Of a DNA stretch of 64,000 bases, positions 43,977 through 52,601 are shown piece by piece. Positions within the stretch are counted from its first letter, which is position 1. Each line of letters opens with the position of its first letter. The position numbers and the translations under genes were made by a program. The stretch covers positions 1,736,001 to 1,800,000 of the forward strand of contig CAVZQT010000003.1 in the NCBI GenBank assembly GCA_963777435.1, given 5' to 3'. The notes beneath the pieces were generated by a model. The model had not been told where the DNA came from, searched no databases, and saw only the letters and a list, made by a program, of their open reading frames with translations. The DNA is from AP-15 sp963777435. Lineage in GTDB: Bacteria; Pseudomonadota; Alphaproteobacteria; ATCC43930; CGMCC-115725.

Positions 43977-45213
43977 TTTGCCGGTCACAATCGCCGATAT
44001 CCGCAAGGCTGCGGGAGCAATCACTCGCGCGGTGGCGCGAACGCCGACCGTGGCCGCCCCGGCACTGTCCGAACTGGCCGGCGCCGAGGTCTATCTGAAG
44101 CTCGAAACCTTGCATCGCACCGGCTCATTCAAAGAGCGGGGAGCATTGAACAAGCTGCTGACCCTGACCCCCGAGCAGCGCCGTGCCGGGGTCGTCGCGA
44201 TGTCCGCCGGAAACCACGCTCAAGGGGTCGCCTATCATGCCCAGCGCCTCGGCATCCCGGCGACGATCGTGATGCCGGAAGGCACGCCCTTCACCAAAAT
44301 CGACCACACCGAGGCGTTTGGCGCCACCGTCTTGCTGAAGGGCGAAGGCCTCATCGCCGCGGGCGAAGCCGCGCACACGCTCAGCCGCGAGCGCGGCCTT
44401 AGCTTTGTGCATCCCTATGACGATCCGGCCGTCATCGCCGGACAAGGGACAATTGCACTCGAATTGCTTGCCGATCTTCATGACCTCGACATGATCGTGG
44501 TGCCGATCGGCGGCGGTGGGCTGATCTCGGGCATTGCGGTCGCGGCCAAGGCGCTGGCACCCGATATCGAAATCATCGGCGTGCAGGCAGCACTCTATCC
44601 ATCGATGTACCAGCTGATGCGCGGCGAGGATCCGGGTCCGCCGGCCGAGCTAATGACGTTGGCGGAGGGCATCGCGGTCAAACAACCGGGACGGCTGACC
44701 CGCCGCATTGTCGAGGCGCTGGTCTGCGATATCCTGCTGGTCGATGAGGCGGAAATCGAGGATGCCGTCGAAATCCTTCTCGAAAAGCAGAGGCTGATTG
44801 TCGAGGGGGCCGGCGCCACCGGAATTGCCGCGGTGCTCGCCGCATCCGAGCGCTTCGCCGGCAAGCGGGTCGCGATTGTCGTCAGCGGCGGCAACATCGA
44901 TGGCCGGCTGCTCGCCTCGATCCTAATGCGCGGGCTGGTGCGCCAGGGGCGGCTGGTGCGCCTGCGCGCCGAATTGCCCGATGTGCCCGGGGCATTGTCG
45001 CGGGTATCGGGGATCATCGGCAAGCACGCCGGCAATATTGTCGAGGTTCACCATCAGCGGCTGTTTCACGACACTTCGGTCAAGCGCGCCGAACTCGACG
45101 TCGTCGTCGAAACCCAGAACCGGCGCCATGTCGAATTGTTGATCAGCGCGCTCAACCAAGCCGGCTATCCGACCCGCCTCCTCCTCTCGGAAGCCGGCGA
45201 CGATCTCGAATAG
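43969..45213 (+). CDS. ilvA: Threonine ammonia-lyase with C-terminal ACT domain
   Basis: 414 residues from the ATG at 43969, inside the last codons of the acylase gene. Fold-type II PLP features are present: the Schiff-base lysine in GSFKERGALN, MSAGNHAQGVAYHA, the glycine-rich phosphate loop VPIGGGGLISG, and SGGNIDGRLL. The C-terminal ~80 residues (LRAELPDVPGALSRVSGIIG) form a single ACT domain, as in the shorter TdcB-like/IlvA1 enzymes. It converts threonine to 2-oxobutyrate and ammonia, feeding isoleucine synthesis or catabolism. The coupling to an acylase suggests a role in using released amino acids, which is inference. Confidence 0.92.
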   Translation: MNDLPVTIADIRKAAGAITRAVARTPTVAAPALSELAGAEVYLKLETLHRTGSFKERGALNKLLTLTPEQRRAGVVAMSAGNHAQGVAYHAQRLGIPATIVMPEGTPFTKIDHTEAFGATVLLKGEGLIAAGEAAHTLSRERGLSFVHPYDDPAVIAGQGTIALELLADLHDLDMIVVPIGGGGLISGIAVAAKALAPDIEIIGVQAALYPSMYQLMRGEDPGPPAELMTLAEGIAVKQPGRLTRRIVEALVCDILLVDEAEIEDAVEILLEKQRLIVEGAGATGIAAVLAASERFAGKRVAIVVSGGNIDGRLLASILMRGLVRQGRLVRLRAELPDVPGALSRVSGIIGKHAGNIVEVHHQRLFHDTSVKRAELDVVVETQNRRHVELLISALNQAGYPTRLLLSEAGDDLE

Positions 45214-45258
45214 CCCCGTGGAAGTTTCCTTGGAGGAGCCCAGCGCGCGCCCTCTCAG

Positions 45259-45546
45259 CTAAGCGCCCTCGATTAGGATCAACCGGCCGGTCGAATTGGC
45301 CTGCCGGATTTTTAGCGCCTGCTGATATTCCTCAGAGTAGTACCAGCGGCGCGCGGTATCGGCATCGGGGAACTCGATCACGACGCTCCGCTCCGGCTCG
45401 CCGGCGCCTTCGAGCAACTCGGCCTTGCCGCCGCGGACCAGAAAACGCCCGCCAAAGCGGGTGACGCTGGCGGCGGCCAGCGGGCGATAGGGCTCGTAGC
45501 CGGCGGGATTGGTCACCTTGATGTCAGCGATGATGTAAGCAGGCAT
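45259..45546 (-). CDS. DUF1330 family protein
   Basis: 95 residues from the ATG at 45546, with GGAGAACTG upstream. The ferredoxin-like alpha+beta barrel family DUF1330 is recognisable from AYIIADIKVTNPAGYEPY, GGRFLVRGGKAELLEG, and FPDADTARRWYYSEEYQ. Members are small dimeric proteins of unknown function, often near catabolic genes. It stands alone, convergent with the threonine ammonia-lyase gene and divergent from the RDD gene. Confidence 0.9.
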   Translation of the reverse strand: MPAYIIADIKVTNPAGYEPYRPLAAASVTRFGGRFLVRGGKAELLEGAGEPERSVVIEFPDADTARRWYYSEEYQQALKIRQANSTGRLILIEGA

Positions 45547-45672
45547 CAGTTCTCCGTTCGTTAGAGCGGCGGAGGTCAAGCGTAATCTATTAGGCGGCGG
45601 CGAGACCACCCGCTTGCCGCGGCCTTCGGCGTCCCCACATGCTCGGCGTCAACCTGCAATCTGAGGCTCGCC

Positions 45673-46164
45673 GTGACTGCTGGATACGACTTTCCTTGGG
45701 CCGCCGACCGTTTCGCCATTCCCGACCCGGCCGCGTTTCCCGAGCTTTTCGAGGGCGTGCTGTGGCGCCGCGTGTTGGCGTACCTGGTTGACCTGTTGTG
45801 CATTGGCGTCATCGCGATCGGCGCTTGGATCGTGTTCGCGGTGCTGTGGCTGTTGAGCTTTGGGCTGCTGGGGCCGCTGCTTTGGTTTCTCTTTGGGCTG
45901 ATCCCGCTCGCTTATCATACGCTGTTGCTGAGCGGCTCGCGGTCGGCGACCTTTGGCATGCGCTGCTTTGATCTCGAATTGCGGTCGGTAACCGGAGAGC
46001 GGCCGAGCTTTCTGCAGGCGTTGATCCAGACTGCGCTGTTCTACGTCACGATCGGCATGACCTGTTCGCTGATCCTGCTCGTCGCGTTGTTCAACCGCCG
46101 CAAGCGCACCTTGCACGATTTCCTCGCCGGCACGGTCATGGTACGGACCCTGCCGGCGCCGTAA
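45673..46164 (+). CDS. RDD family membrane protein
   Basis: 163 residues from a GTG start. RDD domain: VLWRRVLAYLVDLLCIGVI opens the first of about four helices (the R and D that name the family are visible), followed by a long hydrophobic hairpin and SATFGMRCFDLELRSV, then KRTLHDFLAGTVMV at the end. RDD proteins are membrane proteins of mostly unknown role, some acting in sodium or proton exchange. It is convergent with the MFS transporter gene, 16 bases apart. Confidence 0.88.
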   Translation: MTAGYDFPWAADRFAIPDPAAFPELFEGVLWRRVLAYLVDLLCIGVIAIGAWIVFAVLWLLSFGLLGPLLWFLFGLIPLAYHTLLLSGSRSATFGMRCFDLELRSVTGERPSFLQALIQTALFYVTIGMTCSLILLVALFNRRKRTLHDFLAGTVMVRTLPAP

Positions 46165-46180
46165 TCCTGCGGTCTTGTTC

Positions 46181-47521
46181 TCACACGGTATGGGGAAGCG
46201 GCCGGCCGCGGGTTTCGGGCAGGAACGGCGCGGTGATGACACCAATCAAAAAGAACAGGCCGACGATCGTCGCCGCCGGGCCGTAGCCGCCGAGGCTGAC
46301 GATCAGGGTGCCGGCGATCAGCGGACCGATGCACGAGATCCAACGCGGCGCGTTGAAGCAAAAGGCGACAGCAGTGCCGCGCATCCGCGTCGGGAACAGT
46401 TCGGGGAGCCAGATCGGCGCCCAAGACCAGATCCCACCGGTGAAAAAGCCGAACACCGTGACGGCAACCAGCAATGCGGTCATCCCCTGGGCCCACATAT
46501 AGACGACCGGCGTCAGAACGAGGCACATCGCATACCACAGCATTGTCGTCGGCTTGCGGCCGATCCCATCGGCGAGAAACCCGAGGCCGACAAAGCCGAA
46601 GATCGATGCGGCGGTGCCGACAAGCCCGGCAATCGCGGAGTAGTATGCCGCCGACATTCCCGCCTTGGCGGCAACCGTGCCGACATAGGTCGGGATGAAA
46701 GTGGCGACCCCCCAGAAGCCGAACGTCACCGAGAACATCATCAGAAACGCGGCAATCAGCCGCCCGCGGACAGAACGGTCGAGGAACATGTCGGTGACCG
46801 TAAACCGTGTCAGCGCCGCGGCTTCGCCGTCGAGCACGACCCCGCTGCGGTGCATATCGCGCGCCGCGCGGCGGCGTTGGTCAGCTTCTTCCCAGCGCGC
46901 CGATTCCGGCATGCCGCGCCAGATCCACAGCACCAGCAACGCCGGCAGGACGCCGACCAGGTACATCAGGCGCCAGGAATGAGGGCCCAACCCGCCGAGG
47001 ACAAGCCACACGGCCGCGGCAATAAAGCTGCCGATCCCGGCGCCTGACTGCAACAGGCCGCCGCCTTTGCCGCGCGCGTGGTCCGGCCACAATTCGGAGA
47101 CGATGGAGGCTCCGGTCGCCCACTCCGAGCCGATCCCGACGCCGACCAGAAACCGCAGGATCGCAAAAGACTGCCAATTCCAGGCGATGGCGCTCAGCCC
47201 GGTCGTCAACGAATAGGCGAGGATCGCAAGCATCATTGTGCGCTTGCGGCCGATGTAATCGGCGACGATGCCGCCGATAACGCCGCCGGTCGCCCACCCG
47301 AACACGGTGGTCGCCAGAACATAGCCGGCGTAGCGCGGCAGGGCGTGTAGATCCGCCGGGACGAGCAGCTGATGCAGCGCAAAGCCAACGGTCAGGAACA
47401 ATGCCTGGATCTCGAACCCGTCAAACAGCCAAGCGAGGTTAGAGGCGACGAGAACTCGCCATTGCTCGCGGCTGAGCGTGCGATACCAGGGAACGGACGC
47501 AGCAATGGCGTCTTGGTGCAT
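46181..47521 (-). CDS. MFS transporter (AAHS/sugar-porter-like)
   Basis: 446 residues from the ATG at 47521 (AGGAAAGTGGG upstream). Twelve membrane helices are apparent. The first carries WLFDGFEIQAL, the D-G-F motif of aromatic-acid:proton symporters; the loop 2-3 motif is GGIVADYIGRKRTMM, and the second half has its counterpart GFLADGIGRKPTTML. It probably imports an organic acid by proton symport. The fumarylacetoacetase-family gene lies upstream on the same strand with a 187-base gap, so a shared catabolic role is plausible. Confidence 0.88.
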   Translation of the reverse strand: MHQDAIAASVPWYRTLSREQWRVLVASNLAWLFDGFEIQALFLTVGFALHQLLVPADLHALPRYAGYVLATTVFGWATGGVIGGIVADYIGRKRTMMLAILAYSLTTGLSAIAWNWQSFAILRFLVGVGIGSEWATGASIVSELWPDHARGKGGGLLQSGAGIGSFIAAAVWLVLGGLGPHSWRLMYLVGVLPALLVLWIWRGMPESARWEEADQRRRAARDMHRSGVVLDGEAAALTRFTVTDMFLDRSVRGRLIAAFLMMFSVTFGFWGVATFIPTYVGTVAAKAGMSAAYYSAIAGLVGTAASIFGFVGLGFLADGIGRKPTTMLWYAMCLVLTPVVYMWAQGMTALLVAVTVFGFFTGGIWSWAPIWLPELFPTRMRGTAVAFCFNAPRWISCIGPLIAGTLIVSLGGYGPAATIVGLFFLIGVITAPFLPETRGRPLPHTV

Positions 47522-47708
47522 GCCCACTTTCCTGTTCAAAGGACCGGCGTTGCGGCCCCGTTTCGTTTTTTTGTAATGGGCCAGTTTTCCGGCCACTTAT
47601 GTCTTAGCCGATCCTACGGTCGTACGCCGCCCGGTGTCAAACCGGCCCTCGCCTTTGCAGAGAGCCGGTGTTCGATAGCTTTACGCGCCGCTCGATCGCT
47701 TCAGCGGA

Positions 47709-48494
47709 TTACATGCCTTCGCGCACGACCGGGTTGCTCAAGGTGCCGATGCCGGTGATTTCGATGTCAATCGTGTCGCCGTGCTTGACATTTTCGGGCG
47801 CCCCCTCGGTGCCCATCCACACGACATCACCGGGGTAGAGGGTTAGGTATTGCGACATGCGGCTGATAAAGGTCGCGGGACCGAACAGCATGTGGCTGGT
47901 CTTGAAGTGATCCTTCTGCTGGCCATTGACGCGAATGATGGTCTCGGCCGCATCAAGGTCGAAATCGGTCTCGATCCACGGCCCCATCGGCTTGAACGTG
48001 TCGGCGTTCTTGGCGCGCCACAGAGTGCGGTCGTTGGCTTGCCAGGTGCGCTCGCTCATATCGTTGCCGATTGTCCAGCCGAGCACGCAGGAGAGTGCGT
48101 CCGCTTCGGTCAGATGTTTGGCCTTCTTGCCGATCACGGCGACCAGTTCGCCCTCGTATTGCACGCGCTCGGTCGCGTCCTTTGGGATCACGATCGCCTC
48201 GCCATGGGCGATCAGCGCGTTGTTGGCGCGATAGCCGATATCGGCGGCCTTTGGCAGGTTCGGCTCCTGGCCGCGCTTTCGGGCCGCCTCGATGACATGC
48301 TCGGCATAGTTGAGCCCGGCGCAGTAAAACGTGCGCGGCTCGACCGGCACCAGCAATTTGACCTCTGACATGCGGTGGCGGGTTGCGGTCTTTTCGTAGC
48401 CGGCAAACGGGTCGCCTTTGACTTCGGTTACCATGTCGCCCTCGACGATGCCGTAAGCGGCGTGGCCGTTGATCTCGAACCGTATCCAGCGCAT
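47709..48494 (-). CDS. Fumarylacetoacetate hydrolase family protein
   Basis: 261 residues from the ATG at 48494 (GAGGAGACGG upstream). The metal-binding Glu-x-Glu is in VQYEGELVAVIGK, the downstream Asp in DFDLDAAETIIRVNG, and FCAGLNYAEHVIEA-like sequence (written YCAGLNYAEH) marks the N-terminal lid. The family includes fumarylpyruvate hydrolases, acylpyruvases and HpcE-type decarboxylase/isomerases in aromatic degradation. With the AAHS-like transporter gene just downstream it may act in breakdown of an aromatic acid, although no ring-cleavage dioxygenase is present in the window. Confidence 0.9.
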   Translation of the reverse strand: MRWIRFEINGHAAYGIVEGDMVTEVKGDPFAGYEKTATRHRMSEVKLLVPVEPRTFYCAGLNYAEHVIEAARKRGQEPNLPKAADIGYRANNALIAHGEAIVIPKDATERVQYEGELVAVIGKKAKHLTEADALSCVLGWTIGNDMSERTWQANDRTLWRAKNADTFKPMGPWIETDFDLDAAETIIRVNGQQKDHFKTSHMLFGPATFISRMSQYLTLYPGDVVWMGTEGAPENVKHGDTIDIEITGIGTLSNPVVREGM

Positions 48495-48793
48495 GTTCCG
48501 TCTCCTCAAGTTTATATGAGCTGCTTTGTTTACCCCGCGAAGGCGGCAGCCGAGTGTGGGCGGCGTGCCGCAGTGGCGGCCGACCGGCCCCAGCTCTGGC
48601 TCCGCGCTTCCTCCCGATTAGGAATAAACCATTCGCTTCGGCAGGCGAAGGCCGCTATTGAACGCCAAAGTCAATTCCCGATTGAGCCCGTGCTTCGTCC
48701 GGCGGAGGCCGGGCCGATGCGTTGGGGGGGAACTCGCAGAACACCCCCACTCAGGCTCGCCCCATCGATTTACCCGAACGGAGAAACCTGCAC
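48495..48793. other. Intergenic region, no gene seen
   Basis: About 300 bases lie between the divergent FAH-family and lipocalin-like genes. Several short CGAAGGC/CGGAGGC motifs recur (around 48538, 48644 and 48704), each next to GCC-rich sequence. This may be a degenerate intergenic repeat. No coding frame with a ribosome site was found. Confidence 0.35.
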
Positions 48794-49186
48794 ATGCCGT
48801 CGATTGTCGGTACCTGGAAATTGGTTCGCACCACCGCGCATGATTCCGCCGGAAACGCGCAGCCGCCGCCTTATGGCGGAAAGGCTCTGGGCCGCGTCAC
48901 CTTTACCGCCGACGGGCGGATGATGTCGGTGGTTTGCGACGGCAGGCCCGAGCTGCCGGTTGGCATGGCCCGCGAGTACAGCTCGTATTGCGGCAACTAT
49001 TCCTTCGACGGCGCCCGGCTCGTCACGCGGGTCGATGCCGCGTCGGATCCGAGCCGGATCGGGAGTGACCAAGTGCGCGGGGTGCGCTTTGACGGCGAGC
49101 AGATGATCCTGCTGCCGCCGCCGCCTAGTGCGGGACCCAACTCCGAGCATCGCGAGATCACTTGGGAGCGCATCGCCGCCGAATAA
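48794..49186 (+). CDS. Lipocalin-like domain protein
   Basis: 130 residues from the ATG at 48794, with GGAG about 11 bases upstream. The lipocalin-5-type pattern is seen: GTWKLVRTTA at the start, LGRVTFTADGRMMSVV, YSSYCGNYSFDGARLVTRVD and a closing EHREITWERI. These small beta-barrels resemble the family found fused to, or near, small-molecule enzymes; the ligand is unknown. There is no signal peptide. It converges with the GT4 gene, leaving only 12 bases between their stops. Confidence 0.85.
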   Translation: MPSIVGTWKLVRTTAHDSAGNAQPPPYGGKALGRVTFTADGRMMSVVCDGRPELPVGMAREYSSYCGNYSFDGARLVTRVDAASDPSRIGSDQVRGVRFDGEQMILLPPPPSAGPNSEHREITWERIAAE

Positions 49187-49198
49187 TGGCGCATCTGG

Positions 49199-50242
49199 TC
49201 AGATCTTTGCCGGCGCCGTCTGCACAAAATTCGGCGGCGGCAGGCGCGTCGATGCCGTGACATTGACGACAAACTGGTCGATGCAAGCGCGCCAGGAAAA
49301 ACGGAGGGCATGAGCGCGGCATAGCTCGCGCGGGATCGCCAGCGCACCAAGCGCAGCCTTGCGCAAATCGTGGTCAAGCACCCCCGGGCCGTTATCGCCG
49401 ATTACATCGAGCGGACCGGGAACGGGCAATGCCGCAACCGGGAGGGCGCAGGCAAGCGCTTCCAGCATCACCAGCCCAAACGTCTCGGTCTGGCTCGGCA
49501 ACACGAACACGTCGGCTGCGGCATAGTGACGGACCAATGCCTCGCCATCCTGCCGGCCGGCAAAGCAAATCTGCGGGTAGCGGCGGCGCAGCACCGGTAA
49601 CAAGGGCCCGTCGCCGACAACCAGTTTTGATCCGGGCAAATCGAGATCGAGAAAATCGGGCAGGTTCTTTTCCGGTGATATCCGCCCGACATAAAGGAAA
49701 ACCGGCCGCGGCAAAAGGATGGCCGGGGGCGCATTAGGGCGGAACAAATCCGCATCGACGCCGCGGGTCCACGGAACCACCCGCGGAAAAGCACGCCGCA
49801 GCAGTTCGCGCCGCACCGTCTCGGTCGCGACCATTACAGCACTCGATCGCGCGTGAAACCACCGCAACGCGGCATAGCCGAGCGACACCGGCAGGCCAAG
49901 ACGGGCGTTTAGATATTCGGGAAATTTGGTGTGGAACGATGTTGTAAAGCAGCGCCGCCGGGCGACGCAATAGGCGCGCGCGGCCAAACCGAGCGGGCCC
50001 TCTGTCGCAATGTGGATCGCATCGGGCCCGAAAGCGTCGAGAAACCGAGCAATACGGCGCCGGCTGACGAGGGCAAGCCGGATCGTCGGATCGGTTGGGC
50101 ACGGGACCGTGCGAAACAGATTGGGAGTCACCGCCAAAACCTGGTGGCCGGCGGCGGTCAATCCCTCGGCCAAGGCCGACAAGGTTCGGACAACCCCGTT
50201 CACCTGCGGCACCCAGGCGTCGGTGACCAGGGCTATTCTCAC
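49199..50242 (-). CDS. GT4-family glycosyltransferase (Agt/MgtA-like)
   Basis: 347 residues. A GT-B fold retaining glycosyltransferase: ALVTDAWVPQVNGVVRTL with the acceptor-side loop, GPLGLAARAYC, TSFHTKFPEYL, the donor-domain YVGRISPEKNLPDFLDLDLP (split strand-helix), KLVVGDGP, and the E-x7-E motif in PSQTETFGLVMLEALACA. Similar enzymes add mannose, glucose or glucuronate to diacylglycerol (Agt, MgtA). It is the last gene of a minus-strand operon with a PmtA-like methyltransferase, a PlcP-like metallophosphoesterase and a GT2 enzyme, next to the Pho regulon. I read it as the glycolipid synthase of a lipid-remodelling module. The sugar donor is not predictable. Confidence 0.85.
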   Translation of the reverse strand: MRIALVTDAWVPQVNGVVRTLSALAEGLTAAGHQVLAVTPNLFRTVPCPTDPTIRLALVSRRRIARFLDAFGPDAIHIATEGPLGLAARAYCVARRRCFTTSFHTKFPEYLNARLGLPVSLGYAALRWFHARSSAVMVATETVRRELLRRAFPRVVPWTRGVDADLFRPNAPPAILLPRPVFLYVGRISPEKNLPDFLDLDLPGSKLVVGDGPLLPVLRRRYPQICFAGRQDGEALVRHYAAADVFVLPSQTETFGLVMLEALACALPVAALPVPGPLDVIGDNGPGVLDHDLRKAALGALAIPRELCRAHALRFSWRACIDQFVVNVTASTRLPPPNFVQTAPAKI

Positions 50243-50278
50243 GGCGCGGTCCGAACCAGCAAGGCGGCTGACCCGGTC

Positions 50279-51094
50279 CTAGCGCGGTGGCGGATCGCCG
50301 CGCGTCGGCGCCGCTGCGGCTAGCTCGGCCCGATCGGCGTCTCCGGAAGGGTGGCGGAAGTCCAGCCAGTCCATCGTAAACGGTTGCTTGAACATCACCG
50401 TCCACAGATAGTTCATGCTGTATTGGAAGGCGACGTGGAACAATCCTTCTGCTGCCAGCCGCCGTCCCGACGAGAACGCCGGCAAGGCGAACGAGAACTT
50501 GACGCCGCCGGCTTTGCTCAAGCGCCGCGCCAACTCGGTGTCTTCACCATAGAAGCTGAAATTCGAGTTGAACGCCTCGACAGCGTTGAGGGCGCTCTTG
50601 CGGACGACGAAATTCCCGCCCTGCATCATCGAGCCGGCGCGAAACACAAAGCGCACCGCCAGATAGCTGACAAAAGCAAAGCGGTAAAAAACTGCCGCGG
50701 TCATCCGAACCGATTTTGGCGCGTCGTAATGAATAAACGGACCGCTTAGCGCCGCCAAATCGGGGCTCTTGGCAAAAGCGGCGAGCACTGTGTCGAGCCA
50801 GCCGGGGGGAATCATCGTGTCGGCGTCGATATTGGCAATCAGGTCGCCTTGGGCCGCAAGGCAGCCCGCTCGACGCGCCTGCACGAGACCTCGTTTCGGC
50901 TCATCGACGATGACGACCCCGGGAATTTCCGCCGCAATTTGCCGCGTGCGATCAGTGCTGTTGTTGTTCACAACGATGATTTCCGCGCGGCAGCCGGTGC
51001 GTGAGGTTTCCGCCAAAATTGCGTACAAACACGAGGCGATCAGCGCTTCTTCGTTGAAGGCGGGTACCACAAAGCTGATCGTGACTTCCGACAT
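50279..51094 (-). CDS. GT2-family glycosyltransferase
   Basis: 271 residues from the ATG at 51094 with an AAGGGAGGAG site. GT-A fold features: SFVVPAFNEEALIASCL, IIVVNNNSTDRT, the metal-binding DxD as NIDADTMIP, and SFYGEDTELARRLSKAG with the catalytic ED. One or two hydrophobic stretches in the middle (YRFAFVSYLAVRFVF) suggest membrane contact. It probably transfers a sugar to a lipid or polyprenyl acceptor. It sits between the metallophosphoesterase and GT4 genes with gaps of 32 and 36 bases, so it belongs to the same transcript. Its exact place in the pathway is open. Confidence 0.88.
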   Translation of the reverse strand: MSEVTISFVVPAFNEEALIASCLYAILAETSRTGCRAEIIVVNNNSTDRTRQIAAEIPGVVIVDEPKRGLVQARRAGCLAAQGDLIANIDADTMIPPGWLDTVLAAFAKSPDLAALSGPFIHYDAPKSVRMTAAVFYRFAFVSYLAVRFVFRAGSMMQGGNFVVRKSALNAVEAFNSNFSFYGEDTELARRLSKAGGVKFSFALPAFSSGRRLAAEGLFHVAFQYSMNYLWTVMFKQPFTMDWLDFRHPSGDADRAELAAAAPTRGDPPPR

Positions 51095-51126
51095 CGCTCC
51101 TCCCTTGTTCGGCTCCGTGATATTAT

Positions 51127-51963
51127 TCACAGCTGCTCGTCCATAGTTTCCCACACCTCTTCGGACAGTTCGCTCTCGAAATACTTGCCAATTGCCAACG
51201 GGTCAAATGCTCGGCGCGTCATCCAACTGACGACCTCCAGCGAGCCGTCGAAATCCTCGACGAGAGCGGTACAACTCTCGACCCAATCACCGCTATTGCA
51301 ATAGAGAATTCCGCCAAGATCGCGGATTTCGGCATGATGAATGTGGCCACACACGACACCGTCGGCACCGCGGCGCCGGGCCTCGTCGGCAACGGCGTCA
51401 CCAAACGAGGCAATGTACTGCACCGCGTTCTTGACGCGCTGTTTGAGGTAGGCCGATAGGGACCAGTAAGGATAGCCGAGCCGCCGCCGCGCCGTGTTGA
51501 AATGACGATTGACCCACACCATTGCCGTATAGGCGCCGTCGCCCAGCAACGCCAACCAACGGGCATGGGTGACAACGGCGTCGAACGCATCGCCATGGAG
51601 AATCAGGAGCCGCCTTCCGTCGGCGGTGACATGGATTGCCTCTTCGAGAATTTCGACGCCGCCGAACTGCAACCGCGCGTAGTCGCGTAACCATTCGTCG
51701 TGATTGCCCGGTATGTAGATCGCGCGCGTTCCTTTGCGCACCATGCGCAACAGCTTTTGGACGACATCGTTATGCGTCTGCGGCCAATACCAGGATTTCT
51801 TTAGGCGCCAGCCATCGATGATGTCGCCGACCAGGTAAATCGTCTCGGCGTCATTGTGGCGCAGGAAATCCAGCAGAAACTCGGCCTTGCAGCCGCGCGT
51901 TCCCAGGTGCACGTCCGATATCCAGATCGTGCGGTAGAGACGCATGTGCTGTGAACGGCTCAT
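51127..51963 (-). CDS. Metallophosphoesterase, PlcP/LpxH type
   Basis: 278 residues. The calcineurin-like set is complete: ISDVHLGTRG, LVGDIIDGW, IPGNHDEW, and VCGHIHHAE, with a His in LHGDAFD. The closest recognisable groups are LpxH (UDP-2,3-diacylglucosamine hydrolase) and PlcP, the phospholipase C that strips phosphocholine/phosphoethanolamine headgroups in phosphate-starved alphaproteobacteria. Length (~280) and context favour PlcP: a GT4 gene in the same operon, a PmtA-like gene overlapping by 4 bases (ATGA), and phoB nearby; alphaproteobacteria generally use LpxI rather than LpxH. The family call is firm, the PlcP assignment is inference. Confidence 0.85.
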   Translation of the reverse strand: MSRSQHMRLYRTIWISDVHLGTRGCKAEFLLDFLRHNDAETIYLVGDIIDGWRLKKSWYWPQTHNDVVQKLLRMVRKGTRAIYIPGNHDEWLRDYARLQFGGVEILEEAIHVTADGRRLLILHGDAFDAVVTHARWLALLGDGAYTAMVWVNRHFNTARRRLGYPYWSLSAYLKQRVKNAVQYIASFGDAVADEARRRGADGVVCGHIHHAEIRDLGGILYCNSGDWVESCTALVEDFDGSLEVVSWMTRRAFDPLAIGKYFESELSEEVWETMDEQL

Positions 51964-52547
51964 ATCGCCTCTCCCTCAGGCAATGGCTGGCGCGTATCCC
52001 AATAGGCCCAGATTTGCGCCGGCAACAGATTGAGCCAAACCCGTGCAACCTCACGGCCGCTGATGCCGAGACGCTCGGTTGCCAGTGGCGAACGAAAGGC
52101 GTTGGTCAATTGTAGAAACCGGCCGCCCGGTCCCAGGCGATCAAGACAGGGCCGAACGACAGCTTGTTGCTGTTCGGGCGAAAACCATTTGATCGGCAGA
52201 CTGGAGACGACACTGCACAGCTGCATTGCACGGATGGCGGGGTGCTGACCCAGTCTCGCAGCGTCCCCTTCGATGACGGTCACTCCGGGCAATTTTTGGC
52301 GAAGAATGGCGGCGAGGTCGGGCTCACGTTCGAGAGCAATGATGCGCTCGGGTGGGCAGCCGGCGCGAATCAAGCCGCGGGTCAGGCTGCCGGTTCCGGC
52401 GCCTAACTCAAGCACCGGCCCCGCTCGCGTGAGGTCTACCTGGGGGGCTATCGCGTCGGCGAGACGCCCACCGCTGGGATTCGCCGCAGCGATGCGCAAC
52501 GGCTTTTGCAGCCATAGAGCAAAGAACACGCCGGCATCGGCAGCCAT
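51960..52547 (-). CDS. PmtA-like phospholipid N-methyltransferase
   Basis: 195 residues from the ATG at 52547 (GGGGA five bases upstream); in-frame starts at 52559 and the GTG at 52574 are alternatives. A class I SAM fold with an N-terminal amphipathic lead, FFALWLQKPLRIAAANPSGG, the SAM motif VLELGAGTGSLTRGLI, IALEREPDLA and VVSSLPIKWFS, which matches the VVSGLP region of PmtA enzymes. PmtA methylates phosphatidylethanolamine towards phosphatidylcholine; rRNA dimethylases share the motif but lack this lead. It is first in the operon with the metallophosphoesterase and two glycosyltransferases, whose starts are coupled or close. Lipid acceptor identity is inferred. Confidence 0.75.
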   Translation of the reverse strand: MAADAGVFFALWLQKPLRIAAANPSGGRLADAIAPQVDLTRAGPVLELGAGTGSLTRGLIRAGCPPERIIALEREPDLAAILRQKLPGVTVIEGDAARLGQHPAIRAMQLCSVVSSLPIKWFSPEQQQAVVRPCLDRLGPGGRFLQLTNAFRSPLATERLGISGREVARVWLNLLPAQIWAYWDTRQPLPEGEAI

Positions 52548-52601
52548 GCTCTTCCCCATTGCAATTTTACTCACGGCTCTTCTAGTCGTGGTATGTTACA
52601 C

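Noticed and set aside
47641..47669. Imperfect hairpin ACCGGC/GCCGGT after the FAH-family gene
   Set aside because: Mismatched stem and no T-run on the minus strand, so not called as a terminator.
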